Assembly (NCBI RefSeq): GCF_900119315.1
Contig: NZ_LT827010.1
Span: 8,612,001-8,676,000 of the forward strand
Reading direction: 5' to 3'
Length of the DNA: 64,000 nt
From: Actinoplanes sp. SE50/110
GTDB lineage: Bacteria; Actinomycetota; Actinomycetes; Mycobacteriales; Micromonosporaceae
Position 1 is the stretch's first letter; each line of letters starts with the position of its first letter. Positions 32,072-40,915 of the stretch are shown in pieces. Position numbers and translations under genes: made by a program. The notes below the pieces were generated by a model. It was not told the DNA's origin. It did no database searches and saw nothing but the letters and a program-made list of their open reading frames with translations.

Positions 32072-32506
32072 CAGCCGCCGGGTCGACCCGAACCAGTACC
32101 TGGTCACGCCGGGATCGCCTGCTTATCCCGGCCCGGGCATCAACGGCGAACGTCCCGGCGCGGGCATCTATGACAATCTCGGCCCGAGCATGAACTGCGG
32201 CGGCCCCGGCTTTGAGCATCAACTGCGGCGGCCCCGGCTTTGAGCATCAACTGCGGCGGCCCCGGCCCGAGCATCAACTGAGGCGGTCCCGGCCCGAGCA
32301 TCAACTGAGGCGGTCCCGGCCCGAGCACAAACGGCGACGATGGGCTTCAGGGAGCGGGTGGACCACGCTCTTGGCGGGCAGACCGCTGGCAACACTCGCA
32401 CGCCGTGGGAGCGTGCGGACCGCTGTCGAGTCGACAGACCGCTGGAAGCCACCGGGCCGCGGGGCCGTGCGAGCCGGAGCCGGCACGGCCACGCGGGCCG
32501 GGATGG
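32072..32506. other. 435-base spacer dominated by tandem repeats
   Basis: Contains the 27/28-base repeat array at 32135-32330; after it (32331-32506) is GC-rich sequence with no recognisable gene. The change between 27- and 28-base units shifts reading frame, which argues against translation of the array. Confidence 0.6.
32135..32330. repeat. 27/28-bp degenerate tandem repeat array
   Basis: Well-conserved units begin at 32186, 32214, 32242, 32269 and 32296, each opening GAGCATCAACTG or close, with a partial unit at 32323. Two more diverged units precede them (32135 and 32162). Spacing is 28, 28, 27, 27 and 27. There are no unique spacers between units, so it is not a CRISPR array. Confidence 0.9.
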
Positions 32507-33268
32507 TCAGCGGAACTGGGCCTCGCGGACGCTGTTTCCGCCGTCGACCACCAGCATCTGGCCGGTGATGTACGAAGCCGCCGGGGAGCAGAGGAAAGCC
32601 ACCGCCGCCGCCACCTCGTCCGGTGTTCCGGGGCGGCCGATCGGGGTGCCCAGACCCTGCTTGATCTCGGTGACCGTCGATGCCGCGGTGTAGATCGTGC
32701 CCGGGGCCACGCAGTTCACGTTGACGCCGTCGGCGACCAGCTCCATGGCCAGGGCACGGGTCAGGCCGACCACCCCGGCTTTCGCGGCGGCGTACGCGGC
32801 CTCGGTGGGCAGGGCGTTGACCGGGCCGGCGGTGGCGGCCAGGTTGACGATGCGGCCCCAGCCCCGTTCGGCCATGCCGCTGACGAAGGCACGGCTGCAG
32901 AGGAACGCCGTACTCAGGTTGCGGTCGATTTCCGCCTTCCACTCGTCGAGGGTGAGCTGGGCGACCGGGCGGAGGACCTCGGGGCTGGCCCGGGACGCGA
33001 GGCCGGCGTTGTTGACCAGCACCTCGACGTCGCCGAGTTGGTCGGTGATGGCGTCGGCGAGGGCGCCGACCTCGGATTCGTCGGTGAGGTCGGCGACGAA
33101 TCCGGTGATGCCGAGTTCGGTGGCCCGTTCGTGGATGCGCCGCGTGGTGGACACGATCGCCACCCGGGCGCCGAGGTCACGCAGCCGGCGGGCGGTCGCG
33201 TAGCCGATACCGTCGGGGCTGCCCGCGCCGGTGACCAGCGCGACCTTCCCGTCCAGACGCAGTGTCAC
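32507..33268 (-). CDS. short-chain dehydrogenase/reductase (SDR)
   Basis: A 253-residue classical SDR: cofactor motif VTGAGSPDGIGYATA, NNAG near residue 86, active-site region IVNLAATAGPVNALPTEAAYAAAKAG with the YxxxK pair, and C-terminal FLCSPAASYITGQMLVVDGGN. Oxidises or reduces an alcohol/ketone with NAD(P); substrate unknown. I chose the GTG at 33268 because GGAGG lies 5 bases before it and the length is then typical. The frame stays open to 33442 (ATG), which would add a disordered ~58-residue N-terminus. Confidence 0.85.
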   Translation of the reverse strand: MTLRLDGKVALVTGAGSPDGIGYATARRLRDLGARVAIVSTTRRIHERATELGITGFVADLTDESEVGALADAITDQLGDVEVLVNNAGLASRASPEVLRPVAQLTLDEWKAEIDRNLSTAFLCSRAFVSGMAERGWGRIVNLAATAGPVNALPTEAAYAAAKAGVVGLTRALAMELVADGVNVNCVAPGTIYTAASTVTEIKQGLGTPIGRPGTPDEVAAAVAFLCSPAASYITGQMLVVDGGNSVREAQFR

Positions 33269-33564
33269 CGCAGCCTCCGCGCTCGCTTCCTCGAACTCCG
33301 CCTCGACCACCTCGGGCGTGATCTCGACCGGCCGGTCCGGGTCTGTGCCGGGCACACCGGACCGGGGTGGCCGGCCGTCGGCCGGTCGGGTGGCGTCACG
33401 CCGCGTAGGGGTTCCGCCGGTGGAGCGGGCGTCGAAGACCATGCGGCGATCCTGCCTGCTCCGGGAACCCGGGGCAAACATCCGGGTCCCCGTGGCGTCC
33501 CGGTCGTCCAGGCGCGACCTGCGTGCCCGGACTCCCGTAACCGATTTTCCGACACGCCGGGGAC

Positions 33565-34209
33565 TCAGTCGTCGTGTTCCGGCAGAACCACCCACCCGTC
33601 GGTGAACGGTGTCGCCGGCCCCTGCTCCACGAAGATCAACGGAGCGTCGGCGCCGTAGTAGGCCGGCATGTCGGCCCGCGCTTTCGCCACCTCCCGGACG
33701 CCGACCTCCACGCCGGCGCCGTCGTGCCGGCTGCCGATCGTCACGATCCGCACCCCGCGCACCTGCCAGAAGGCGAGGTCGGCGGCGACCCGGTCGTGCC
33801 AGGTGGTCAACTCGGCGACGGCGTGCGCGGCGTCCCGGACCACGATGCAGGTGTTCGCCGCGGTCTGGCGGATGAAGTCGTCGAATTCGGTGGAGAGCCG
33901 CGGCACCCGGTAGACGATCGCGCGCACCCGGTACTGGTCGACCTCCAGGCCGGCGAAGCTGTCCGGGAAGCGGTGCCGGCCGGCCTGCTCGATGCGTTCC
34001 ATCGCGTCACGCAGCGGCGCCGGGGTCAGCGGCATCCGCAGCCCGCCGCGTTCGGAGAACTCCGGTTCCCGGCTGAACTCGCATCCCGGCGTCCGCCACT
34101 CGCCGGTTGCCCCGATCTGTTCCGGCTGGTCAGCGGTCTCATACTCACCGCAGCCGCCGATCATGAGCACCCCGGCGAGGAGTAGCCGGCCGAGCCGCAC
34201 CCGATGCAT
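33565..34209 (-). CDS. putative lipoprotein
   Basis: A 214-residue exported protein. The signal peptide MHRVRLGRLLLAGVLMIGGC ends in a lipobox (IGGC), so Cys20 should be lipidated. The mature part has an RTPGCEFS region and a globular domain (MERIEQAGRHRFPDSFAGLEVDQYRV...FVEQGPATPFTDGWVVLPEHDD). I do not recognise the family. The ATG at 34209 has GAGAAGGG upstream, and a longer frame to 34407 is not supported. The 296 bases between it and the SDR start hold no clear gene unless the SDR starts upstream. Confidence 0.8.
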   Translation of the reverse strand: MHRVRLGRLLLAGVLMIGGCGEYETADQPEQIGATGEWRTPGCEFSREPEFSERGGLRMPLTPAPLRDAMERIEQAGRHRFPDSFAGLEVDQYRVRAIVYRVPRLSTEFDDFIRQTAANTCIVVRDAAHAVAELTTWHDRVAADLAFWQVRGVRIVTIGSRHDGAGVEVGVREVAKARADMPAYYGADAPLIFVEQGPATPFTDGWVVLPEHDD

Positions 34210-34729
34210 CGCATCCCTTCTCATTACCGTGCCCACTGCCGCCGCGCCACCCCGGCGACGCACAAGACGGCTCCTCAACGCAACGAACCACCCGATAGCC
34301 CCGGTGACGGCCGAAAGCCTACATACGACGACATTTCTGGAAATTCGGCCGTTGTAGATGACGCTCCCGGTCCACCCGCCACTCCTCGGCCGCTTCGGGC
34401 AAAACACAACTGGACGGAGTACGCCGTAGGCCCCGCCCGCTCAGCCGCCTGCCGGGCCCACGGGTCGCCCAGGAGCCCAGGGCTCGACGAGCCCCGCTCC
34501 AGGGGAAACCGGATGGCGAGGTGGACCGGTGGCGTGACGTGGTGATGGGGTCGCCGTGGCGCGGTGCGGCGGTGCGATGGTGCGGTGACGCGGTGGTGCG
34601 GCGGCGTGACGTGGTGATGGGGTCGCCGTGGCGCGGTGCGGCGGCGCGGCGGTGCGGTGGCGCGGCGGCGCGGCGGCGCGGTGGTGCGGTCACCGATGGC
34701 CCGGCCCGGTGGTGGGGTGGCGCGGGCGG
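34210..34729. other. 520-base spacer with low-complexity GCGG/GGTGC repeats
   Basis: About 34210-34500 shows no gene and is moderately GC-rich. From 34531 to 34730 the sequence is dominated by purine-rich GGTGCGGCGGC-type runs, including a 42-base direct repeat. Long apparent frames through it consist of simple Arg/Pro/His repeats and are not believable proteins. Confidence 0.55.
34531..34644. repeat. 42-bp direct repeat, period 72, in low-complexity DNA
   Basis: Copies at 34531-34572 and 34603-34644, both starting GGCGTGACGTGGTGATGGGG. Further degenerate GCGGCGG/GTGCGG runs continue to about 34700, immediately downstream of the EamA gene. Confidence 0.85.
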
Positions 34730-35689
34730 TCAGGTGAGGGTGGATTCGTCGGCGAGGGCCGGGGTGACGGGACCGCGGCGCGAAGCCCGGGCGGCGCCCA
34801 GGATGACGACCGCGACGCCGGCCACCAGCAGGCCGAGGCCGGGCAGCGCCCCGCTGCGTGGCACCTGCCCGAGCCAGAGCCAGGCGAGCAGGGCCGCACC
34901 GGGCACTTCGAGCAGGACCAGCACGCTCACCGTCGTCGCCGACGTGTGCTGCAGCGCATAGTTGAACATCGAATGCCCGAGTAGCTGCGCCCCGGCGACC
35001 AGGGCCAGGATCGCCGCCCACGCCCGTGGGGTGTAACCGGTCAGTGGCACCCCGCCGGCCAGGCAGACGACCAGCAGGATCAGGGCGCAGACGCCGTAAC
35101 AGATCCAGGTGTACGTCGTGGTGCTCAGCGCCGCGCGGGCCTGTTCGCCGAGGGCGGTGTACACGGCCGCGAAGATCGCGCCGAGGACCGCCAGGCCGTC
35201 GGCGAGGACGGCCCGGCCGGAGACGCCGACGTCGGCCCCGGTGGCCCAGGCCGCGCCGGCCACCGCCAGGGCGATACCGGCCCATCCGGCGGCCGTCGGT
35301 CGGTGGCCCTGCCAGGCGGCGATGAGGCCCTGCCAGACCGGCTGGGTGGCGACCAGTGCGGTCGAGGTGGCCACCGTGCCGAGTTGCACGCTCGGCATCC
35401 AGGTGCCGAAGTGCGCGGCCAGCGCCACCCCGGCGAGCACACAGAACAGGCCGGCCCGGCGGCGGCGGCCGCGGACCGCGTCGTGCACTTCGGCGCGGCG
35501 CGGGCCGAGCGCGATCGGGCTCAGCGCGACCGAGGCGAGCCCGTTGCGCCAGAAGGCGACCGCCAGCGCGGGCGCGGACGCCGCCGCGAAGGCGATCAGC
35601 GGGGCCGACGAGGAGACCGCGCACACCGCTACGGCCAGCGCCAATCCCGTAAGCGCGGAGATCGGATGCCCTGATGAGCGCATATTCAT
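34730..35689 (-). CDS. EamA/DMT-family transporter
   Basis: A 319-residue membrane protein with ten predicted membrane segments forming two EamA repeats (about 12-150 and 165-305), typical of the drug/metabolite transporter superfamily. Conserved patches include FWRNGLAS, STALVATQPVWQ in repeat 1 and LLGHSMFNYALQHTSATTVSVLVLLEVPGAALLAWLWLG in repeat 2. Substrate unknown. ATG at 35689; a second ATG two codons on is possible. Its 3' end abuts the low-complexity spacer. Confidence 0.9.
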   Translation of the reverse strand: MNMRSSGHPISALTGLALAVAVCAVSSSAPLIAFAAASAPALAVAFWRNGLASVALSPIALGPRRAEVHDAVRGRRRRAGLFCVLAGVALAAHFGTWMPSVQLGTVATSTALVATQPVWQGLIAAWQGHRPTAAGWAGIALAVAGAAWATGADVGVSGRAVLADGLAVLGAIFAAVYTALGEQARAALSTTTYTWICYGVCALILLVVCLAGGVPLTGYTPRAWAAILALVAGAQLLGHSMFNYALQHTSATTVSVLVLLEVPGAALLAWLWLGQVPRSGALPGLGLLVAGVAVVILGAARASRRGPVTPALADESTLT

Positions 35690-35823
35690 CACCGGCCGTC
35701 GCTTCTTGCATGCCCGAGCAGGGACGTTTGCCACTGTCGGTTGGCGGACAGTGACGGAATCGCTACAGTCACCGACGGCTCTGCGCCCATTTCCACCCCT
35801 CGATGCCTGGGAGGCCGATTTCG

Positions 35824-36522
35824 ATGCCCGCTTACCGTGCGGTGGTGTTTGACTTCTTCGGCACCTTGACCCGCTCGGTTCAGCGTGGTCCACAGCACGC
35901 CGACATCGCCCGGGCGCTCGGCGCCGATCCCGAGGCGGTGCTGGGTGTGCTGAACCGGACGTTCCGGGCCCGGGCCTGTGGCCGGTACGGGTCCGCGGAG
36001 GCCACCCTGCGCTGGGTGATCGAGCAGGCCGGCGGCCGGCCCGGTCCGGCCGCGATCCGGGCGGCGATGCCAGCCCGGGTGGACGCGCTGCGCGCCGACA
36101 CCCGGTTGCGGCCGGACGCGGTCAGCGCGCTCACCGAGATCCGCCGCCGCGGCGTGCGCACGGCGCTGATCAGCGACTGCACCCACGAGCTTCCCGCCTT
36201 CCTGCCCGGGCTGCCGGTGGCGCCGTTGCTGGACGCCCAGATCTTCTCCGTCGAGCAGGGTGTCTGCAAGCCGGATCCGCGGATCTACCTGGCCGCCTGC
36301 CGGGAGCTGGACGTCGAGCCGCGGGACTGCCTCTATGTCGGGGACGGCGGTAGCCAGGAGCTGACCGGCGCCGCCGCGGTCGGCATGACCCCGGTCCGGC
36401 TGGCCGCTCACGACCTGGCCGACCACCTGGTCTTCGACGCCGACACGACCTTCGCCGGCCGCACCGTGCGGTCGCTCAGCGAAGTCGTGGCGCTCCTGGA
36501 CCGCACCCCGGCCCTGGTCTGA
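35824..36522 (+). CDS. HAD-superfamily hydrolase
   Basis: A 232-residue phosphatase-like protein. HAD motif 1 is VVFDFFGTLTRS, where the second Asp is replaced by Phe-Gly-Thr as in many HAD members (DFFGT). Motif 2 is TALISDCTHE, motif 3 Lys is in GVCKPDPRIY, and motif 4 is CLYVGDGGSQEL. A helical cap lies between motifs 1 and 2. Substrate unknown. The ATG at 35824 follows GGGAGG by 8 bases. Confidence 0.9.
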   Translation: MPAYRAVVFDFFGTLTRSVQRGPQHADIARALGADPEAVLGVLNRTFRARACGRYGSAEATLRWVIEQAGGRPGPAAIRAAMPARVDALRADTRLRPDAVSALTEIRRRGVRTALISDCTHELPAFLPGLPVAPLLDAQIFSVEQGVCKPDPRIYLAACRELDVEPRDCLYVGDGGSQELTGAAAVGMTPVRLAAHDLADHLVFDADTTFAGRTVRSLSEVVALLDRTPALV

Positions 36523-36527
36523 CTAGC

Positions 36528-37025
36528 ATGACCGGGGTGAACGGTGTGCTCGACGAGGCGATCAAGAAAGCGGCCGTGGCCTGGATCTCGGTGGGTGACG
36601 GCCCGGCCTTCGCGCTCTGGTGCATGCCGGTGGAGTCGTCGCTCGCGGTGATCACCGGCCCCGGCGAGCAGCACGCCGACGGGCTGGCCGAGGCGACCCG
36701 GGCCACGGTCCGGCTGCGCGGCGACCACGGTGGCCTGATCGTCACCACCGAGGCCACGGTGACCCGGCTCGATCCGGCCGGCGAGCGCTGGTCGGAGATC
36801 GCGCCGCAGCTGGCCGGCAAACGGCTGAACGCCGCGGGCACCGCCGACGAGGTGACCGCGCGCTGGGCGGCGGGCTGCGCGCTGCTGTTGATCACCCCGG
36901 TCGAGGGTGGGCTGGTGTCCGCTCCGGGGCTTCCCGACGCGTCCGGGGCGGCCGCGCCGCGGGAGACGCCGGCCCGGGTGCCCACCCGTAAACCGTTCCG
37001 GCTGCACCGGGTGGTCAAGCGCTGA
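36528..37025 (+). CDS. conserved hypothetical protein, possible split-barrel fold
   Basis: A 165-residue soluble protein beginning MTGVNGVLDEAIKKAAVAW, with a beta-rich core (ALWCMPVESSLAVITGPGEQ; VRLRGDHGGLIVTTEATVTRLDP) and a basic C-terminus (RKPFRLHRVVKR). The GPGEQ and GDHGG segments are, from memory, conserved among actinobacterial homologues, and the pattern is reminiscent of pyridoxamine-phosphate-oxidase-like split barrels. That fold call is weak. Start ATG 5 bases after the HAD stop suggests one transcript. Confidence 0.7.
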   Translation: MTGVNGVLDEAIKKAAVAWISVGDGPAFALWCMPVESSLAVITGPGEQHADGLAEATRATVRLRGDHGGLIVTTEATVTRLDPAGERWSEIAPQLAGKRLNAAGTADEVTARWAAGCALLLITPVEGGLVSAPGLPDASGAAAPRETPARVPTRKPFRLHRVVKR

Positions 37026-37028
37026 GGA

Positions 37029-37910
37029 TCAACCGATGAAGGGCGGGACAGCGATCCGGCCGGTGGCGACCGGGACGACGTGGCCGGTCACCGTCGCCGA
37101 GGTCGCGGCGCCGCCCACGGCGGTCACCGTGCAGTCCAGCCGCGACGGGCGTTTCATTTCAGAGCCCTGACTGACGTGGTACGTCGACAGCCCGTCCGCC
37201 GGCAGCCAGCCGGCACCGACCAGCCACACCCCGAGGCCGAGCGCCGCCGATCCGGTCGCCGCGTCCTCCCAGACGGTCGAGCCGGCGACGAACATCCGGG
37301 CGTGGGCGGTGGCGGACTCCGGATCCCAGGCGAAGATGCCCAGGTCGGTCACCCCGTGCCGGGCGGCCGCCCGGGCGTCGATGACCACCCGGGCGAGGGC
37401 GGAACGGCGTACCGGCAAGAAGGTCCAATCGAGTCCGCAGCCCGCCTCGCGGGCGACGGCGGATCCGGAGCAGGCATGGTCCTCGGCCGTCAGGCCGCTG
37501 ATCTCCAACAGCGCCTCGACCGGCACCGGCACGCCGAGCCGGGGTGCGGCCCCGGTCAGGGTGGCCGCGCCCGCGGCGGTCACCTCGATCGGCAGCAACC
37601 CCGCCCCGCACTCCTGCACCACCCGTCCCGGTCCGAAGTGGCCCTGGCGCATGAGCGTCACCGCGGTGCCCACGCTGGGGTGGCCGGCGAACGGCAGTTC
37701 CTCGTCGGTGGTGAAGATCCGTACCCGGTAGGTCGCCTCGGCGGACGTCGGGGGCAGCACGAACGTGGTCTCGGATAGGTTGAACTCGCGGGCCAGGGTC
37801 TGCAACTGATCGGTGGCGAGATGGTCCGCGCCGGACACCACCGCGAGCGGATTGCCGGAGAACGGCCGGTCGGTGAACACGTCGACGATCTCGTAGGCCA
37901 CGGTGGACAT
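37029..37910 (-). CDS. PhzF-family isomerase
   Basis: A 293-residue protein of the diaminopimelate-epimerase-like fold. The catalytic Glu lies in REFNLSETTFVL. DEELPFAGHPSVGTA (the GHPxxG motif) and the C-terminal glycine-rich GSALGLGVWLV are present. No phenazine genes are nearby, so the role is unknown. ATG at 37910. Converges on the previous gene with 3 bases between stops. Confidence 0.93.
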   Translation of the reverse strand: MSTVAYEIVDVFTDRPFSGNPLAVVSGADHLATDQLQTLAREFNLSETTFVLPPTSAEATYRVRIFTTDEELPFAGHPSVGTAVTLMRQGHFGPGRVVQECGAGLLPIEVTAAGAATLTGAAPRLGVPVPVEALLEISGLTAEDHACSGSAVAREAGCGLDWTFLPVRRSALARVVIDARAAARHGVTDLGIFAWDPESATAHARMFVAGSTVWEDAATGSAALGLGVWLVGAGWLPADGLSTYHVSQGSEMKRPSRLDCTVTAVGGAATSATVTGHVVPVATGRIAVPPFIG

Positions 37911-37937
37911 GTCCGGACCCTAACCTAATCTGGGGCG

Positions 37938-39212
37938 GTGACCATGGGGACGAGGGTTTATCTGGCCCGGCTTGCCGGCCTGCCGGTGTTCGACCCCAAC
38001 GGCGACCGGGTGGGCCGGGTCCGCGACGCCGTGGTCCGGTTGCGCACCACGAACCGCCCGCCGCAGGTGGTCGGCCTGGTCGCGGAGATGGCGCTGCGCC
38101 GCCGGATCTTCCTGCCGATCGGGCGGATCACCAGCATGGACGCCGAGGCGGTCGCACTCGGCACCGGCTCGCTCAACCTGCGCCGCTTCGAGAAACGGCC
38201 GAACGAGCTGCTGGCCCTGGAGGACCTGCTGGACCGTCGGGTGTTCGTGGCCCCCGAGCAGCAGGGCGCCGAGGAGCATCAGGGCACCGTGGTGGACATC
38301 GGCATGGACCTGAACCGGAACACCGAGTGGGTGATCACCCGGGTCGCGGTCCGTGAGCACACCGGGCGGCTGGCCCGGCGCGGGCACGTCTACCAGGTGG
38401 AGTACGACCGGGTCCGCGGCCTGGTCGGCCCCACCGACACCCAGGGCACGTCGAACCTGCTGGCGCTGCTCGACCAGATGCGCCCGGCCGACATGGCGAA
38501 CGCGTTGCAGGATCTGCCGGACGCGCGGCGCAACGAGGTGGCCGCGGCACTGAGCGACCGCAAGCTCGCCGACGTGCTGGAGGAGCTGCCCGAGCACGAC
38601 CAGGTGGAGATCCTGGCCCGGCTGGACCGGGAACGGGCCGCCGACGTGCTGGAGCGGATGGATCCGGACGACGCCGCCGATCTGCTGGCCGAGTTGCCCA
38701 AGGCGGAGCAGGCGGTGCTGCTCGACCTGATGGAGCCGGAGGAGGCCGCCCCGGTCCGGCAGCTGATGAGCTACCGGCCGGGCACCGCGGGCAGCGTGAT
38801 GACCTCCGAGCCGGTGATCATGACGCCGGACGCGACGGTCGCCGAGGCGCTGGCCCGGATCCGCGAGCCGGACCTGTCCCCGGTGGTGGCCGCGCAGGTG
38901 TTCGTCGCGCGGGCGCCGAGCGCCACTCCCACCGGGAAGTATCTGGGCATGGTGCACTTCCAGCGGCTGCTGCGGGAGCCGCCGTCGTCGATCGTGGGTG
39001 GGCTGGTGGACAGCGGGATCGAGCCGTTGCGGCCGGACATCGGGCTGGCCGAGATCACCCGGCGGATGGCGACGTACGACCTGGTCGCGATGCCGGTGGT
39101 GGACGGAACGCACCGGCTGGTCGGCGCGGTCACCGTCGACGACGTGCTGGACCATTCGCTGCCGCGGGACTGGCGTGACCGGGACGCCCACGAGGACGAG
39201 GAGCCGCTGTGA
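37938..39212 (+). CDS. MgtE N-domain plus CBS protein lacking the channel domain
   Basis: A 424-residue soluble protein. PRC-barrel-like N-terminus (VYLARLAGLPVFDPNGDRVGRVRDAVV), a MgtE_N superhelical domain (about 170-275: LLALLDQMRPADMANALQDLPDARRNEVAAAL...) and paired CBS domains (about 280-415). The MgtE membrane channel is absent, as in M. tuberculosis Rv1232c. It probably senses Mg or adenylates for a partner; the partner may be the DUF1003 membrane protein that overlaps it by 4 bases (GTGA). GTG at 37938, or ATG at 37944. Confidence 0.92.
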   Translation: MTMGTRVYLARLAGLPVFDPNGDRVGRVRDAVVRLRTTNRPPQVVGLVAEMALRRRIFLPIGRITSMDAEAVALGTGSLNLRRFEKRPNELLALEDLLDRRVFVAPEQQGAEEHQGTVVDIGMDLNRNTEWVITRVAVREHTGRLARRGHVYQVEYDRVRGLVGPTDTQGTSNLLALLDQMRPADMANALQDLPDARRNEVAAALSDRKLADVLEELPEHDQVEILARLDRERAADVLERMDPDDAADLLAELPKAEQAVLLDLMEPEEAAPVRQLMSYRPGTAGSVMTSEPVIMTPDATVAEALARIREPDLSPVVAAQVFVARAPSATPTGKYLGMVHFQRLLREPPSSIVGGLVDSGIEPLRPDIGLAEITRRMATYDLVAMPVVDGTHRLVGAVTVDDVLDHSLPRDWRDRDAHEDEEPL

Positions 39213-39730
39213 GCGAGCCCCGCCGGGACCGCCTGGATCAGCCTCGCGAGCCGGGCCGGGTGCAGCTCCCCAAGTTCGACCCGGAGGCGTTCGGCCGCTG
39301 GTCGGAGAGCATCGCGCGGTACATGGGCACGGCGAAGTTCATCGTCTACATGACCGTGGTGATCGGCGCCTGGTTCCTGTGGAACCGGCTGATGCCGATA
39401 TGGAAGTTCGATCCGTACCCGTTCGGCTTCCTCACCCTGGTGCTGTCGCTGCAGGCGTCGTACGCCGCGCCGCTGATCCTGCTCGCGCAGAACCGGCAGG
39501 CGGACCGGGACCGGATCGCCATGGACGAGGATCGACGCCGCGCGCAGCTGCAGAAGGCCGACACCGAGTACCTGACCCGGGAGATCGCCTCGCTGCGGAT
39601 CGCCCTGGGGGACGTGGCCACCCGCGACTTCATCCGGTCCGAGCTGGCCCGGCTGGCCGCCGAACTGGACGACGCCGCGCTGCGCCGGGAGAAGCGGGCG
39701 CGTATCGAGTGGGAGGAAGACCACCCCTGA
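39209..39730 (+). CDS. DUF1003 membrane protein
   Basis: A 173-residue protein. Two predicted membrane segments (about 43-59 and 70-95) enclose a short loop with the family core TVVIGAWFLWNRL...FDPYPFGFLTLVLSLQASYAAPLILLAQNRQADRDR. A charged helical C-terminus follows. Translationally coupled to the MgtE_N/CBS gene, suggesting a two-subunit membrane complex (inference). A 32-base gap leads to mrp. Confidence 0.92.
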   Translation: MSEPRRDRLDQPREPGRVQLPKFDPEAFGRWSESIARYMGTAKFIVYMTVVIGAWFLWNRLMPIWKFDPYPFGFLTLVLSLQASYAAPLILLAQNRQADRDRIAMDEDRRRAQLQKADTEYLTREIASLRIALGDVATRDFIRSELARLAAELDDAALRREKRARIEWEEDHP

Positions 39731-39762
39731 CCTGACCTGGGCTGCGACGTAGCATTGGCGGC

Positions 39763-40911
39763 ATGTCCGCTCCCGCTCCCACCCTCGAGGACGCGATCCA
39801 GGCCGCGCTGGCGACCGTGGACGACCCCGAGATCCGCCGCCCGATCACCGACCTCGGCATGGTTCAGGGCTTCACCGTGCAGGACGGCCTGGTCAAGGTC
39901 GACCTGCTGCTCACCGTCGCCGGCTGTCCCCTGCGGGACAAGCTGAACGCCGACATCACCGCCGCGGTCACGAAGGTCCCCGGCATCACCGGCGCCGAGA
40001 TCAACTTCGGCGTGATGAACGAGGAGCAACGCAAGGCTCTCCAGACCACGCTGCGTGGTGGCGGAGCCGCCGAGCCGGAGATCCCGTTCGCCCAGCCCGG
40101 CTCCCGCACCAGGGTGTACGCCGTGGCCAGCGGCAAGGGCGGGGTCGGCAAGTCGAGCGTCACGGTGAACCTGGCCGCCGCACTCGCCAAGCGGGGCCTG
40201 TCGGTCGGCGTCGTCGACGCGGACATCTACGGCCACTCGGTGCCGCGGATGCTGGGCGTGGAGAGCCGGCCCACCCGGGTCGAGGACATGATCATGCCGC
40301 CGCAGTCGCACGGCGTGAAGGTGATCTCGATCGGCATGTTCACCGCCGGCAACGCCGCGGTGGTCTGGCGTGGCCCGATGCTGCACCGCGCGCTGCAGCA
40401 GTTCCTGGCCGACGTCTACTGGGGCGACCTGGACGTGCTGCTGCTCGACCTGCCGCCAGGCACCGGTGACGTGGCCATCTCGCTGGCCCAGCTCCTGCCG
40501 AACGCGGAGATCCTGGTGGTCACCACCCCGCAGATGGCGGCCGCCGAGGTGGCCGAGCGGGCCGGCGCGATCGCGCTGCAGACCCACCAGCGCCTGGTCG
40601 GCGTCGTGGAGAACATGTCGTGGCTGGAGCTGCCGGACGGCTCGCGGATGGAGGTCTTCGGCGCCGGTGGCGGCCAGACCGTGGCCGAGTCGCTGACCCA
40701 GACGGTCGGCGCGCGGGTGCCGTTGCTCGGTCAGGTCCCGCTGGACACCCGGGTCCGGGAGGCCGGTGACGCCGGCACCCCGATCGTGCTGGCCGACCCG
40801 GAGGCCCCGGCCGCCAAGGCCCTCGACGCCGTCGCCGACAAGCTCGCCGTCCGCCGCGAGTCCCTGGTCGGCAAGCCGCTGGGCCTGATGGTGAACGCCA
40901 AGAAGGGCTGA
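39763..40911 (+). CDS. mrp: Mrp/NBP35-family Fe-S carrier ATPase
   Basis: A 382-residue ParA-type ATPase. N-terminal MIP18/DUF59 domain (about 6-85; DDPEIRRPITDLGMVQG). The deviant Walker A is VASGKGGVGKSSVTVNLAA near 123-140. Switch regions are DADIYGHSVPRMLG and LLLDLPPGTGDVAIS. The C-terminal CxxC found in many ApbC proteins is absent (ENMSWLELPDGSRMEVFG), as I recall for actinobacterial Mrp. Assembles or delivers Fe-S clusters. ATG at 39763. Confidence 0.95.
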   Translation: MSAPAPTLEDAIQAALATVDDPEIRRPITDLGMVQGFTVQDGLVKVDLLLTVAGCPLRDKLNADITAAVTKVPGITGAEINFGVMNEEQRKALQTTLRGGGAAEPEIPFAQPGSRTRVYAVASGKGGVGKSSVTVNLAAALAKRGLSVGVVDADIYGHSVPRMLGVESRPTRVEDMIMPPQSHGVKVISIGMFTAGNAAVVWRGPMLHRALQQFLADVYWGDLDVLLLDLPPGTGDVAISLAQLLPNAEILVVTTPQMAAAEVAERAGAIALQTHQRLVGVVENMSWLELPDGSRMEVFGAGGGQTVAESLTQTVGARVPLLGQVPLDTRVREAGDAGTPIVLADPEAPAAKALDAVADKLAVRRESLVGKPLGLMVNAKKG

Positions 40912-40915
40912 CGCC

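Noticed and set aside
32140..32328. Repeat-encoded minus-strand peptide with LGPGPPQLM units
   Set aside because: The mixed 27/28-base period breaks the frame, there is no ribosome-binding site, and the sequence is explained as an intergenic tandem array.
32135..32330. CRISPR array
   Set aside because: Units abut directly without unique spacers, and no cas genes are in the window. The Cas4-like nuclease at 23316 lies far away and is a stand-alone RecB-type protein.
34319..34693. Arg/His/Pro-repeat proteins in the low-complexity spacer
   Set aside because: All frames there are open because of GCGG/GTGC repeats; none has a start context or recognisable domain.
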